Shown piece after piece: positions 1-9,270 of a stretch of 32,291 nucleotides of DNA (position 1 is its first letter; every line of letters begins with the position of its first letter). The notes under the pieces were generated by a model. It ran no database searches. It was not told the origin of the DNA and saw only the letters and a program-made list of their open reading frames with translations. Origin of the DNA: Candidatus Zixiibacteriota bacterium (lineage in GTDB: Bacteria > Zixibacteria > MSB-5A5 > UM-FILTER-46-8); the NCBI GenBank assembly GCA_014730345.1, contig WJIJ01000145.1, forward strand, positions 1 through 32,291, given 5' to 3'. The position numbers and the translations under genes are program-made.

Positions 1-1242
1 GATATAATGAGTACCATTTATCGTATGATCCAGGAGGAGCCGCCGGTGGTGGCTATTTATGCCCCCCTCGGAGACCTGGACCCCCGGTACCGGGATCCCG
101 AAGTGCGTCAGATGCTTCGGCAGATGGGACAGGAGATCCCCGAACGGCCTGATAACTACAAGAGTATCGTTCAAATTCTTACCCAGGAAGGATACGATGC
201 CCGCAGGATAGAATTGACTGAAAGCGATCCCATACCGGAAGGCACAAAAACCCTGCTGGTGATGGCAACCGACCCCCTGAATGACCGCCAGAAATACGAA
301 ATCGAACGGTTTATAGCCGGCGGCGGGCATGCGCTTTTCGCTGTTCAGGAATATAATTATGATTATGCTCCCGACAGCAAGGGGGGCATGAGGGTTATGC
401 CTATGCGCACCAACCAGAACGCAAATGATCTGTTAATGGATTATGGACTATGGGTCGAAGACAGGATACTGATGGACCAGAGCATGGAAACCCTCAATAT
501 ACCTGTTCGCCAGATGATCGGCGGGATGATACCGGCAATGGTCGACAGGCCGGTGCAGGTGCCTGTTCAGATCAGGCTGACCTCGAACAACATGAACCAG
601 GACTTTTCGGTAACCAACCGTATTTCATCTTTGCTCTATCTCTGGGGAACGGCCCTGGATATTCATGATGAAATAGTCGATTCGCTCGAATTGAAAGTGG
701 ACAATCTTATCTGGTCATCGGATAAATCTTGGACAATTCCCGGAAAGACCAGCCCCTTGAAACCCGAGGATGTTGATTTAACTCAGCATGAGCTTGAACC
801 AAACCTTCCACTTGGGGTGATGGTGAACGGTCAATTCCCTGATAACTATGCCGGTAAACCTGTCCCGGTTTGGCCCGGTACAGCCGAGGAAGAAGGCGTG
901 GAAACTATCGCCGAACCCGTGGAAGGCGCTCCATCGAAAGTTGTTCTTTACGGTTGCGCTGAGATCTTCTCCGACAGGCTTCTAAACGCCTTTGGAAACG
1001 GCTTGCTGTTTTTAAACAGTGTAGACGCGCTGACCCTCGGCGAAGACCTGATAAGTATCAGGAGTAAATTCTCCACCATAAGGTATATTGACGAAGTTTC
1101 CTCCGGAGGCAAGTTGTTCTGGAGATTCGCCACCATCTTCCTTGTACCGATACTGTTTATTATCTACGGCATTATAAAGTTCATGCTTCGCAGGAAGAAA
1201 CGCGAGGATTACATGAAAACAGTTGAAGCGATGGGGAATTAG
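1..1242 (+). CDS. GldG-like ABC transporter auxiliary protein (5' truncated by window edge)
   Basis: C-terminal part of a GldG/ABC-2-associated protein. These are extracytoplasmic subunits encoded beside an ABC-2 permease and ATPase in gliding bacteria and many other FCB organisms. The frame is open to base 1 and the first ATG, at base 7, falls in the middle of the expected domain, so the true start lies upstream. Visible parts are a Rossmann-like region (VVAIYAPLGD, then KTLLVMATDPLNDRQKYEIERF and an IAGGGHALFAVQE stretch, typical of these proteins) and a single C-terminal membrane helix (about residues 370-392) followed by a basic tail (LRRKKRED). The missing N-terminus should carry another membrane segment. 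A DUF4340 gene follows after 9 bases, the usual order in these operons. The transported substrate is unknown. A gliding role cannot be inferred from this gene alone. Confidence 0.85.
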   Translation, partial: DIMSTIYRMIQEEPPVVAIYAPLGDLDPRYRDPEVRQMLRQMGQEIPERPDNYKSIVQILTQEGYDARRIELTESDPIPEGTKTLLVMATDPLNDRQKYEIERFIAGGGHALFAVQEYNYDYAPDSKGGMRVMPMRTNQNANDLLMDYGLWVEDRILMDQSMETLNIPVRQMIGGMIPAMVDRPVQVPVQIRLTSNNMNQDFSVTNRISSLLYLWGTALDIHDEIVDSLELKVDNLIWSSDKSWTIPGKTSPLKPEDVDLTQHELEPNLPLGVMVNGQFPDNYAGKPVPVWPGTAEEEGVETIAEPVEGAPSKVVLYGCAEIFSDRLLNAFGNGLLFLNSVDALTLGEDLISIRSKFSTIRYIDEVSSGGKLFWRFATIFLVPILFIIYGIIKFMLRRKKREDYMKTVEAMGN

Positions 1243-1251
1243 GAGGTTATC

Positions 1252-2274
1252 ATGAAGTCAAAAACGCTTTACACTATACTGGGCATATTCGCGATATTAA
1301 TTATCATTTACTTCATTCAAGCTTCCATTTCGGATAAAAAGCCGATCGACGAAGCTTTCACCGATCTTTCCCAGGGGCTTGAAGAAGATAATATCGGGGA
1401 AATCCTTGTCTATCGCCCCGGGGAGGAAGACAATGGCGTTCACCTTGTCCATGAAGGCAAAGACTGGACCGTGGCCAGTAACTATGGCGCCTTGGCTAAA
1501 GAAAGGAATATAACCGAGTTCATGGAAAAACTTACTGCGCTTTCAGGCGAACTCCGCGGGACCAGCGAAGAGATTGCCGCGGAATTCGGCCTTACTGATA
1601 CAAGCATGGCCAAGATGGTTATCAAGGATAAAAGCGGCAATGTTATCCGCTCCTTCGAACTCGGCAAGGACAGTCCTGATTACCGCGGAAGCTATGTGCG
1701 CGTAGAAGGCGATCCGAAAATATACCGTACCATGGATGGTATAAACCGCTATTTTGGTTTATTCAATGCCGATAGCGATCCCGATTCGGACAGGTGGTCG
1801 GACAAAAAGATCATACACTTCACCAAGGATGAACTCCAGAAAATAAAGGTAATCTCCGGAAACAAGTATTACGAACTGGTCAAAGAGACCACGGCTCCTC
1901 AAGTTGTTCCTTCTGACACGTCGAAACCGGCTCCGCCTCCACAGGAAAAGTGGGTTGTCGGTAAAACCTCCCGGGGTGCGGATATCGACGAGAAGCAGAT
2001 TACTTCAATGCTCAGCAGGATTACCAACTTGCAGGCCACCGACCTTGTTGATCCGGACAGCGCTGAATTCTATGGCTTCAACAGGTCGAAATACAAAGTC
2101 GAGCTTTATGATGAAGTTGGAGATAAGTATATCTTCGAATTGGGCAACAAGATCACCGATGATACAAACCGGGATAAGTATTATGCCAGGTTGAAATCCA
2201 GCAAATTGGTATATCTTGTTGCCGAATCGGGTTATAACAATATTTTCGTCACCCCCTTCGAAAAGAAGAGTTAA
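1252..2274 (+). CDS. DUF4340 domain-containing protein
   Basis: 340-aa protein with one N-terminal membrane anchor (about residues 5-25, ILGIFAILIIIYFI) and a large extracytoplasmic part. The repeated pattern of short beta-hairpins ending in 'Y.l...', together with a C-terminal segment about residue position, product stability and polarity (AEFYGFN, then YIFELGNKI and YARLKSS.LVYLV), is characteristic of DUF4340. DUF4340 genes typically sit directly after a GldG-like gene, as here, and the two probably form the extracytoplasmic module of one ABC transporter. The start is well supported by AGGAGG at 1241-1246, which overlaps the upstream stop codon. A proline/threonine-rich stretch near residues 215-235 (VPSDTSKPAPPPQ) looks like a flexible linker between two copies of the fold. 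No enzymatic motif is visible. Confidence 0.85.
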   Translation: MKSKTLYTILGIFAILIIIYFIQASISDKKPIDEAFTDLSQGLEEDNIGEILVYRPGEEDNGVHLVHEGKDWTVASNYGALAKERNITEFMEKLTALSGELRGTSEEIAAEFGLTDTSMAKMVIKDKSGNVIRSFELGKDSPDYRGSYVRVEGDPKIYRTMDGINRYFGLFNADSDPDSDRWSDKKIIHFTKDELQKIKVISGNKYYELVKETTAPQVVPSDTSKPAPPPQEKWVVGKTSRGADIDEKQITSMLSRITNLQATDLVDPDSAEFYGFNRSKYKVELYDEVGDKYIFELGNKITDDTNRDKYYARLKSSKLVYLVAESGYNNIFVTPFEKKS

Positions 2275-2293
2275 CTCTGTTTTCAGAGATATT

Positions 2294-2333
2294 AAAAAGG
2301 CATTGCCCCTGTATTAGAGGGCAATGCCTTTTT
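2294..2333. terminator. Bidirectional intrinsic terminator between convergent genes
   Basis: A perfect 15-bp stem (2294-2308 pairs with 2319-2333) with a 10-base loop. The stem has five A at its left foot and five T at its right foot, so it can end transcription from both the DUF4340 operon (plus) and the convergent beta-propeller gene (minus). Confidence 0.9.
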
Positions 2334-2351
2334 CAGTTATCCGGTATTATA

Positions 2352-4433
2352 TTACTTTAATAAGGTCATCTTGCCTGTAATCACCTGTTCGCCCGAGCTA
2401 AGCCTGTAATAATAAATCCCCGAAGCGGAATTAGACGCATCCCACTTAATTATATACTTGCCCGCATCTTTATATCCATGTTCGATTGATTCCACCTTCT
2501 GCCCCCGGATATTGTAGATATCCAGTTGCACTTCGTTTGCCTCGGAAAGCAGATATTCAATATTGGTTTCGGCGTTAAAAGGATTGGGATAGTTTCCAAT
2601 GAGTTGGATTCCGGATGGAACCGCACCGGCAGTATAATCTTCCTTGTTGAACCATCCGCTGGTGGCCCAGTTTTCATACGCGCCGGCAATACCCGTAGAG
2701 GTTTTTGTAAAACCGAAGGATGCCGAATCTATGGGGAATGATGGATATAATCCGGCGTACGCCCGGTAGCGGTATTCCCCGGAAGGCGCGAATGATGGTA
2801 CATCCTGGTTCACGGCATCATAATAAAGTATATCGTTCGCGGTCAGCGGGATTCCCCGGTACACCGTCAACGGACCATACTCGCCTCCACCTGGAAGAGT
2901 AAGCATTATCCAGACATCGCCATTTATGTCAAAGTCGCGGTTATTTCCCAGCACGCCGGTGAATGTGAAACTTCCGCCGCCGGCGGGAATGGTAATTGGC
3001 GGATTATCGGGAACCATGGCTATGTTTACCGGCGGTACGTTATCCCAATCTATCTGCGCGTAGAATGCGTCCTGGTTACCGAGACGGGTGTCGGTCCATA
3101 GCGGATGCGCCCGATGTTCGCTGGAGGTTATCCCGTTATAATCGCCGATAAATCCGCCGCCGAAACCAATATAGGGATCGAAGCTGGTGGTTGTTACCCG
3201 TTCGTTCGAACTCCAGCTCGCGCCGCCATCCTCACTGCGGGTATAATATCCATCAATAAGAATATTCGAGTTGTCATTGCGCCGGTCATAGAAAAATACA
3301 TGAACCAGTCCGTTGTTATCACAACTTATCCAGGGAAAAAACTGGTCGGCGCCGTTTCCTATCGGGTCGTCGTTCAACCTTGCCTTTGGCGACCATGTCA
3401 TTCCGCCGTCGGTGGAGCGTGAGTAGTAGACATCGGCGTCATTGTTTTCATAGCCGGCCCATACGACATGGATGTATCCATTATACTGACCCCCGGTGAC
3501 ATCAACCGCGATGGACGGGAAGCTGTTAACCCTGAACGCCGTAGGGGGAAGCGGTGAAGGAAGCGGCGTTACCCTCGATATATCGATATCGTTTCCCCAA
3601 CTTACGCCTCCATCGGTGGATTTGTCTATACGGATATAATTGGGTGAATCATACGCGAACCATACCACGTAAACCTCGCCATTGGGTCCCACCGCCGGAA
3701 CTGAACCCTGGTTGAAATCGTAGTCGCTTATCTCTATGGCGCTGGAAAAGGAAACTCCCCCGTCGGTAGAGCGCGAAAACTCAATAGGATAGAAATCGCT
3801 GAATGAAGTCCATGATACATAGACATTGTTGCGATAGGGGCTGTCGGTGATATCCGCGGCGATGTACTCCTTGTCCTCGAAATCGGCGCCGGGTTGACCG
3901 ATGTGTTCGATGACCGCGACCGGATCACCCCAGTTCACGCCGCCATCGGTTGATTTACTTACGTAGATTCCATTATCGTCGGTCCCCCGGTCAAATGAGA
4001 TGACCGCGAAATAAAAATTGCCATCGGCATCGCAGGTAACAGCCGGGTCGCCCTGGGCATCGAGATCCGGCCAGCAACATAATGTACCATCGCCCCAGCT
4101 CTGGCCGCCGTCAAAAGTGTAATAATAACCGCCGTCCACCTCCCCATTGCGGTAATCATTGGCGCCGCCAACGAGGTTGTAAGGGTTTAACGGATTAACC
4201 GCGATAGTGGTTTCGTTCTGGTGCTCGCCGCTGGTATCCTGGTTCGCGCGAACATTCGGCCCGATGTTGCTGAAAAGGCGGATTTCCTCCAGCTGGTTAA
4301 AACCATAACTATTATCCAGGGAGCGGGAATATTGAACTACGCCCGAATATGGCTTTTCCTGCGGAACCCCGGAACCCAAAACGGCTGGAGTAAAAATCAA
4401 AGAACAGATTAACGTGATAATAATGGACTTCAT
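2352..4433 (-). CDS. Secreted Asp-box (sialidase-like) beta-propeller protein with T9SS type A sorting domain
   Basis: About 693 aa. It has a cleavable signal peptide (MKSIIITLICSLIFTPAVLG), then a beta-propeller with at least six Asp-box/BNR motifs of the form S-x-D-G-G-x-x-W (FDGGQSW, STDGGVNW, STDGGVSF, STDGGVSW, STDGGMTW, SEDGGASW). An Ig-like region follows and then a C-terminal sorting domain (GNYPNPFNAETNIEY ... GIYYYRL ... MTLLK). The fold is shared with exo-alpha-sialidases, but Asp boxes are structural and I see no clear sialidase FRIP/arginine triad, so no substrate is assigned. The frame could start 12 bases upstream (4445), but that ATG lies inside the ribosome site GGAGG. The ATG at 4433, five bases after GGAGG, is the better start. 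Likely exported by the T9SS and attached to the surface or released. Confidence 0.85.
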   Translation of the reverse strand: MKSIIITLICSLIFTPAVLGSGVPQEKPYSGVVQYSRSLDNSYGFNQLEEIRLFSNIGPNVRANQDTSGEHQNETTIAVNPLNPYNLVGGANDYRNGEVDGGYYYTFDGGQSWGDGTLCCWPDLDAQGDPAVTCDADGNFYFAVISFDRGTDDNGIYVSKSTDGGVNWGDPVAVIEHIGQPGADFEDKEYIAADITDSPYRNNVYVSWTSFSDFYPIEFSRSTDGGVSFSSAIEISDYDFNQGSVPAVGPNGEVYVVWFAYDSPNYIRIDKSTDGGVSWGNDIDISRVTPLPSPLPPTAFRVNSFPSIAVDVTGGQYNGYIHVVWAGYENNDADVYYSRSTDGGMTWSPKARLNDDPIGNGADQFFPWISCDNNGLVHVFFYDRRNDNSNILIDGYYTRSEDGGASWSSNERVTTTSFDPYIGFGGGFIGDYNGITSSEHRAHPLWTDTRLGNQDAFYAQIDWDNVPPVNIAMVPDNPPITIPAGGGSFTFTGVLGNNRDFDINGDVWIMLTLPGGGEYGPLTVYRGIPLTANDILYYDAVNQDVPSFAPSGEYRYRAYAGLYPSFPIDSASFGFTKTSTGIAGAYENWATSGWFNKEDYTAGAVPSGIQLIGNYPNPFNAETNIEYLLSEANEVQLDIYNIRGQKVESIEHGYKDAGKYIIKWDASNSASGIYYYRLSSGEQVITGKMTLLK

Positions 4434-4498
4434 GAAAACCTCCATTTGGTGAAGAGATATATATAGGGAAACAATTCTATTCGAAGAAGACTGGAGTT

Positions 4499-4526
4499 AA
4501 TATACTAAACTTAAGGTTTAACGCAA
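4499..4526 (-). promoter_or_regulatory. Putative sigma-70-type promoter of the beta-propeller gene
   Basis: On the minus strand, TTGCGT (4526-4521) is followed after 16 bases by TATATT (4504-4499). The predicted transcript starts near 4492 and has a leader of about 60 bases before the GGAGG/ATG. Confidence 0.4.
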
Positions 4527-4570
4527 CCTCTTTAATGGAATTGAAGGAACCCGGTTCGAGCACATGAAGC

Positions 4571-6742
4571 TTATCGCTTTTCAATCAAATAGATACGGCT
4601 GTCCATATTGCCTATCTCTATATTCATTCCTTCGACAAGGTTTTTGGCGGTGCAGGGAATTTCTTCATCGCTTAGCAAATCCGTCAATTTCAGTTTCGCG
4701 CTTCCGGAACTTCCCACCAGCGAAGCATCAACTTTCAGCACAACCCGGCGTATGTTGTCAGGGCAATCGCAATCATAGCGGTGGGCATGGTTAATCAAGT
4801 ATAGTACCGATGATTTTGCCCCATCGGATTGCGCTATAACATCCACATTCGGATCTGAAGAAGTAACCGGGGTGGTGATTTTGTGAGTGGAGAAAAGTTT
4901 CTCCATTATTTCTTTCTTCTCGGTGTCGTAGGTGATACCGGGGTCGAAAGTAAGGAAATAGCAGGTGCCTTTCCCCATTTTTCGGGTAGCTCCTACAATT
5001 TTAGACCCTGACTTGGCGAAAATCCTCCATGCCGAATTTCGTTTGTTTATCGTCCCGAAGAACTGGGTGTCATAGGACGAGGAACCGACCTGAACTTTAC
5101 CGAAATTCCAGTCCGCTCGCGTGGAAATACCCAGGCTTTTACTTAAAACCTGGGATGGCCGGAAGATATCCGAATATTTAGGTACGAGACCTATAAGCAC
5201 CATATTCTGCCCGGCCTTGATAGTTTCTACGATACGTTCCTGAGTTTCTTCAGACATGAATTCGCACGAGGGCACAAAAAGCAGTTTTTGGTCTTCGATT
5301 TCATCAAGGCCGCTGGTATCGGTAACCGTATAATCGTAATTGAGCCAGCCGAAAGATTTGCAAATCCCGGGCAGGCAAAAATCGACAAGGTAATTGATGT
5401 AAGGGAAAGGTTCTTCGATGTTCAGCGCCTTATACCGGAGCAAAGTACGGTCATATACTATTCCCACCTGGGCGAATCCTTTTAAAGACTCCAGGCGCAT
5501 TTTGGGAATAGCGTAATTAAGCCTGCTGAGGATTTCGTAGTTGTCCCTGACGGTACCATCTTCGCCCAAAGGCGAATTATACCAATGGTCCCTTTCGACG
5601 AACATATATGAAACAAAGCCGCGGCATCCCGAAGCCAGCGAAGAAGTAATCAAAAACCTCAGCGAACGTAAATCTATAGTATCATATTTGCCGGCGGTAA
5701 CCGGGTCCCGCGCGGGATTGCCGGTAAGCAAACGCGATGTCCAGTTAAAAGACGATGAGGAGCCCAGGTACCGCTGGCTCCTGGCTAATAGCGGGTAGTT
5801 TTCATATTCCTCGATATTCAGGCCGACTGATACTTTATGATTGGCGATATTACGCCAGTCCACCGGCATGCCAAGGTAGGGTATAAGCGAAACGCTTGTT
5901 GAAAATAGCGCGCCTACACCCAAAGATTCCAGGCGCTCCCTGACAACATCGACATACTGCGAAAGCGTGTGCTCCCGGAATTCTATCCAGTCGAAGTATC
6001 GCGTTAGCTCTTCCTGTTTCTTTACTTCAAGCTCGGTGGGCGCTTCGACCTCCGAGAATTTCTTATGCTTTCGGGAATATGCGATATTCAGGTTTTCGAT
6101 ATTTCCGTATTTTTTAGTAAGGAAATCTAAATAGAGGGTTTTCAGTGAATAATCGCTATAATCGCCATCAAAGGGCTGGTCATTTCCGCGGTAGGAGACG
6201 TTCTCGTCGATATGCATTAAAAATACAGGACCCTTGGGATAGATATAATTCTGGATCGATTCCACGAGTCCGGTGAAAAATCTCTTTATATGGTTAAGGT
6301 ATTTAGGGTGCAGGTAACATGGAATAAAACCTCCGTTGACGCCGATTTGGGATTTAGCCCTTAGAGGCTCTCCAACGCTGTCCCGTGCTATCAATTCAGT
6401 ATCGGAGAAGATGAAATCTGGTATGCCTCCATTTTCCCATTCCGCGCCGATATATGGACCGCACCTGAGAATTACTTTGAAGCCAAATTCCCGGGCAAGC
6501 TCAAGAAAAACAATAAGGTCCTTTCGCGGTTCACTCAATCCATTGAAATCGAACTGCCCTATTATCTCTTCGTGCAAATTCCATGGAACCGAAGTACTTA
6601 GCATTGTGTAGCCGGCCTTTTTTATCCGTTCGAAGCAAATAGCCCAGTACCGCTTGTGAACGCGGTAATAGTGCATTTCCGCCGCTAAGCAATAAAATTC
6701 CTCTTTACCAATGATAAACTTATTGTTTACCAACCCTAACAT
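4571..6742 (-). CDS. Glycoside hydrolase family 35-like (beta-galactosidase-like) protein, possibly catalytically inactive
   Basis: 723 aa with no signal peptide. The N-terminal half follows the GH35 TIM-barrel pattern: an opening strand FIIGKEEFYCLAAEMHYYRV, then W, IKKAGYTMLSTSVPWNLHEE, GQFDFNGLSEPRKDLIVFLELA, and RCGPYIGAEWENGGIPDF. A glutamine-amidotransferase-like region (about 430-560, YDYTVTDTSGLDE ... AGQNMVLIGLVP) and a beta-rich C-terminus follow, as in beta-galactosidase-like enzymes. The catalytic region is odd. Where GH35 members have GGPI..QIENEYG or QIDNETS, this protein has KGPVFLMHIDENVSY: Asn and Glu are swapped, so the acid/base Glu is displaced. No Glu is evident where the nucleophile is expected (SSSSFNWTSRLLTG, just before SLASGCRGFVSYMF). 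The family call is fairly firm, but activity and substrate are not. It sits alone on its strand behind a good promoter. Confidence 0.8.
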   Translation of the reverse strand: MLGLVNNKFIIGKEEFYCLAAEMHYYRVHKRYWAICFERIKKAGYTMLSTSVPWNLHEEIIGQFDFNGLSEPRKDLIVFLELAREFGFKVILRCGPYIGAEWENGGIPDFIFSDTELIARDSVGEPLRAKSQIGVNGGFIPCYLHPKYLNHIKRFFTGLVESIQNYIYPKGPVFLMHIDENVSYRGNDQPFDGDYSDYSLKTLYLDFLTKKYGNIENLNIAYSRKHKKFSEVEAPTELEVKKQEELTRYFDWIEFREHTLSQYVDVVRERLESLGVGALFSTSVSLIPYLGMPVDWRNIANHKVSVGLNIEEYENYPLLARSQRYLGSSSSFNWTSRLLTGNPARDPVTAGKYDTIDLRSLRFLITSSLASGCRGFVSYMFVERDHWYNSPLGEDGTVRDNYEILSRLNYAIPKMRLESLKGFAQVGIVYDRTLLRYKALNIEEPFPYINYLVDFCLPGICKSFGWLNYDYTVTDTSGLDEIEDQKLLFVPSCEFMSEETQERIVETIKAGQNMVLIGLVPKYSDIFRPSQVLSKSLGISTRADWNFGKVQVGSSSYDTQFFGTINKRNSAWRIFAKSGSKIVGATRKMGKGTCYFLTFDPGITYDTEKKEIMEKLFSTHKITTPVTSSDPNVDVIAQSDGAKSSVLYLINHAHRYDCDCPDNIRRVVLKVDASLVGSSGSAKLKLTDLLSDEEIPCTAKNLVEGMNIEIGNMDSRIYLIEKR

Positions 6743-6822
6743 ATATCCCGCCCTTAGTTATGATTATTTTTAATATTCGTATTTAAGATGTCTTTCATCC
6801 CTGACGCTATTTCGGTGAAATT

Positions 6823-6851
6823 TCTATACCGCAAGAGACCCAAATTGCCAA
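6823..6851 (-). promoter_or_regulatory. Putative sigma-70-type promoter of the GH35-like gene
   Basis: On the minus strand, TTGGCA (6851-6846), a 17-base spacer and TATAGA (6828-6823). The start of transcription would be near 6815, about 73 bases ahead of the ATG at 6742. Confidence 0.5.
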
Positions 6852-7154
6852 TAAAACTCAATGGGGCTTAGATTTATGAAAATGCAATTTAATAATATTG
6901 CATGATTTTGTCAATTATTATTTTACCCGACGCGCCCTAAATAACCTGCTACCGCTGTAATGTGTTATTATTTAATAGCTTACAATACAGGGCGCGCCCA
7001 CCAGCGATAACGCCCTATCTCGTTGCATAACATAATGTTAGCCGGGGAGGTGTTTGCGCGGTTAAGTTAATTTATTGATTTATATGCAGTTATGTAAAAT
7101 CAAGAAAAATATTCGGACTTCATAATGCGTATAGAATAATATTGTAATAATAGG
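6852..7154. other. AT-rich intergenic spacer without a recognised gene
   Basis: Apart from the GH35 promoter just before it, this stretch shows no ORF with a ribosome site. It contains two GC-rich islets, cgcgccc (6931-6937) and the palindrome gggcgcgccc (6990-6999), which can pair at long range. It also holds a short inverted repeat around 7026-7040 (cataacataatgttag). None of these matches an RNA or mobile-element family I recognise. Confidence 0.4.
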
Positions 7155-8108
7155 TTATTTTTGAGGTCTGCCCATCATTTTTATGAAGGTTTTAATTAAT
7201 TGGGGATCAAACGCGCCATCCATAGCGAGCATCTCCTTTAATGCCGGGAACGATGTAACCGCGTTTTTGTATGAACGGTTAGTATTCATGGCATCAAATA
7301 CAACGGCTATGGCTACTATCTTGCCAAAAGTATGCAAATCGTCTCCGATTTTGCGGGAGGGATATCCTCTGCCGTCTATCCTTTCATGATGTTCCAACAC
7401 GGGCATTAATGCTTCCTCGGATAGAAATCCGGTTTCCTTGAGTATGTTGTAACCCCAAAGAACGTGCTTTTTAACCATCATGTATTCACGGTCGGTCAGC
7501 GGCCCGGTTTTAGTACGTATTTTGTTTGGTACTATGGTCATGCCGACATCGTGGAGCAATGCTCCAAGTCCAAGGTCGGTTAACTGGCTGTTATTCTCGA
7601 TACCGCTTTCGATCGCAAGCTGTAGTGATAGCGCGGCGACATTCAGACAATGGGTATGGAGTTCGTAGTCTACCGGCACTGCCGCCTCGAACTGCATGAA
7701 AGCATCGCTACCGGATCTAAAATAAGAAATCATATTTTCAACAACTTCTTTACAACGTTTCAGGATATCGATATCATTGGGTTTTGCGTAAGCTTTTTCG
7801 GCTATATTACTGCCAATTTTAAAGAGTATTCCCGCTTTCTCTATTTGGGAGACCGAAGTTATATTCAGCAAAACATCGAGATTTTCCTCCAGGTAAGTAT
7901 GATAGTCGTTTAAAGAATCAATACGAATGAAGACCTTACCATCGGTCTTATCCTCTATATCCTGAAATACCCTGTCTATGATGGGTAAAAAACTTCGGCG
8001 TATAAGATGATATTCGCTACCCTTTTGCCCATACAGGTCAAAATTAAGAATCGTGTTCTTAATGAGGTAGTCTCTTTGAACCGGGATAAATTGTTCTGCT
8101 TTGTCCAA
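7155..8108 (-). CDS. HD-GYP domain protein (probable cyclic dinucleotide phosphodiesterase)
   Basis: 317 aa, cytoplasmic. The N-terminal ~140 residues have no recognised domain. The C-terminal HD-GYP domain has an early metal-ligand region (H151/H153), the HD pair at 186-187, a downstream H215, HH at 240-241 and GRGYP at 246-250, then the DAM...R.Y segment at 272-280. HD-GYP proteins hydrolyse cyclic di-GMP (or related dinucleotides) to linear products. Here the usual HDxGK is HDVGM (Met190), a substitution of a residue often considered functionally important, so activity is likely but not certain. The start is a TTG (8108) preceded by GGGGAG at a spacing of six bases. No receiver domain is fused, so the input must come through the N-terminal region. 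No operon partner is evident. Confidence 0.85.
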   Translation of the reverse strand: MDKAEQFIPVQRDYLIKNTILNFDLYGQKGSEYHLIRRSFLPIIDRVFQDIEDKTDGKVFIRIDSLNDYHTYLEENLDVLLNITSVSQIEKAGILFKIGSNIAEKAYAKPNDIDILKRCKEVVENMISYFRSGSDAFMQFEAAVPVDYELHTHCLNVAALSLQLAIESGIENNSQLTDLGLGALLHDVGMTIVPNKIRTKTGPLTDREYMMVKKHVLWGYNILKETGFLSEEALMPVLEHHERIDGRGYPSRKIGDDLHTFGKIVAIAVVFDAMNTNRSYKNAVTSFPALKEMLAMDGAFDPQLIKTFIKMMGRPQK

Positions 8109-8220
8109 TTTTTTCTCCCCGCGCGAATTGATAATCTCAGAAGCTGTCCTAATTCATAATTCGGCATTAGAATTTACTTAATTAGTTGCGTAAGGATTAA
8201 AGTTTACAATTATTAAAAAT

Positions 8221-9210
8221 TTAATTTAAGGGCAAGTACGGGGCGGCATCAAAATCTTCGAAATTTCGGACTTCATGTTTGATTCCCAACCACCCGGCAA
8301 GGGCTATCATAGCTCCATTATCTCCGCAGAGATTGGGAGGCGGAAAATAATACTCGATTCCGCATTCTGCGGAAAGCAGTTTCGCCTCGCTTCTCAGCAA
8401 TGAATTTTGGGCAACTCCGCCTACGACGGCGAATCGGCGGCATCTTGAGCATTCAATCGCGTCTCTCAGCCGCGATATCAACATGGCAACCGCGGCTTTG
8501 CGGAATCCGGCGGCGATATCGGCTTTTATTTCATCCCGGTTCCCCAACTCCTTGATTTTCAGCGACACCGCGGTTTTAATGCCGGAAAACGAGAAATCCC
8601 AGCGCCCCTTTTTAAGTTTCACCGAGGGAAACTTATACCTGTCCGGGTTTCCTTCGCTGGCGAGTTTATCGAGTTTCGCCCCGCCCGGGTAGCTGATTCC
8701 CAGCAACTTGGCGACCTTGTCGAAAGCCTCCCCGGCGGCATCATCCCGGGTGCGACCGAGGATATTATACTCGCGGAATCCATTGACCACCACCAGCGAT
8801 GTGTGTCCTCCCGAGGCGATAAGGCATAAAAGGGGGAATTTATCGCCATTATTAATCAACGACGTGGCCAGATGCCCTTCAAGATGATTGATGCCCATTA
8901 CCGGGATATTGAGAGATAAACCGAGGTTACGGGCATAGGAAACTCCAACCAGAAGGCATCCGATAAGCCCGGGCCCCCGGGTTACGGCTACCGCGTCGAT
9001 ATTCCCAAAATCAACCTGCGCCTCCCCCAGAGCCTTATTAACAATAGGAACTATAAAACGGGTGTGTTCCCTGCTGGCGATTTCGGGAACAACTCCGCCA
9101 TAGTCGCTGTGCGCTGTCTGGGTAAGGATTATATTGGACAGGATTTCCCCATCGCGGACTATTCCCGCTGATGTTTCATCGCATGAAGTTTCTATTCCCA
9201 ATATTACCAT
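8221..9210 (-). CDS. tsaD: tRNA N6-adenosine threonylcarbamoyltransferase TsaD
   Basis: 329 aa, the usual bacterial TsaD length. The protein transfers threonylcarbamoyl from threonylcarbamoyl-AMP to A37 of ANN-decoding tRNAs (t6A), acting with TsaB and TsaE in the cytoplasm. Diagnostic parts are the start MVILGIETSCDETS, the metal-binding HLEGH (H109, H113), the SGGHTSL nucleotide loop and the GGVAQNSLLR ... PPPNLCGDNGAMIA C-terminal signature. The frame opens 39 bases earlier at a TTG (9249), but that extension has no family counterpart, so the ATG at 9210 is preferred. No clear Shine-Dalgarno sequence precedes it. It follows the YbbR gene on the same strand after 60 bases. tsaB and tsaE are not in this window. 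Confidence 0.95.
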   Translation of the reverse strand: MVILGIETSCDETSAGIVRDGEILSNIILTQTAHSDYGGVVPEIASREHTRFIVPIVNKALGEAQVDFGNIDAVAVTRGPGLIGCLLVGVSYARNLGLSLNIPVMGINHLEGHLATSLINNGDKFPLLCLIASGGHTSLVVVNGFREYNILGRTRDDAAGEAFDKVAKLLGISYPGGAKLDKLASEGNPDRYKFPSVKLKKGRWDFSFSGIKTAVSLKIKELGNRDEIKADIAAGFRKAAVAMLISRLRDAIECSRCRRFAVVGGVAQNSLLRSEAKLLSAECGIEYYFPPPNLCGDNGAMIALAGWLGIKHEVRNFEDFDAAPYLPLN

Positions 9211-9270
9211 AGTAAAAGTAAAAAAAGGGGAATAGCCGTTCCCCCGCAATAATAAAATTTCCTTTGATAA

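Noticed and set aside
6985-7045. Integron attC-like sequence (gcataacataatgttagcc)
   Set aside because: The ends do not form the required RYYYAAC/GTTRRRY pairing, and there is no integrase or cassette array.
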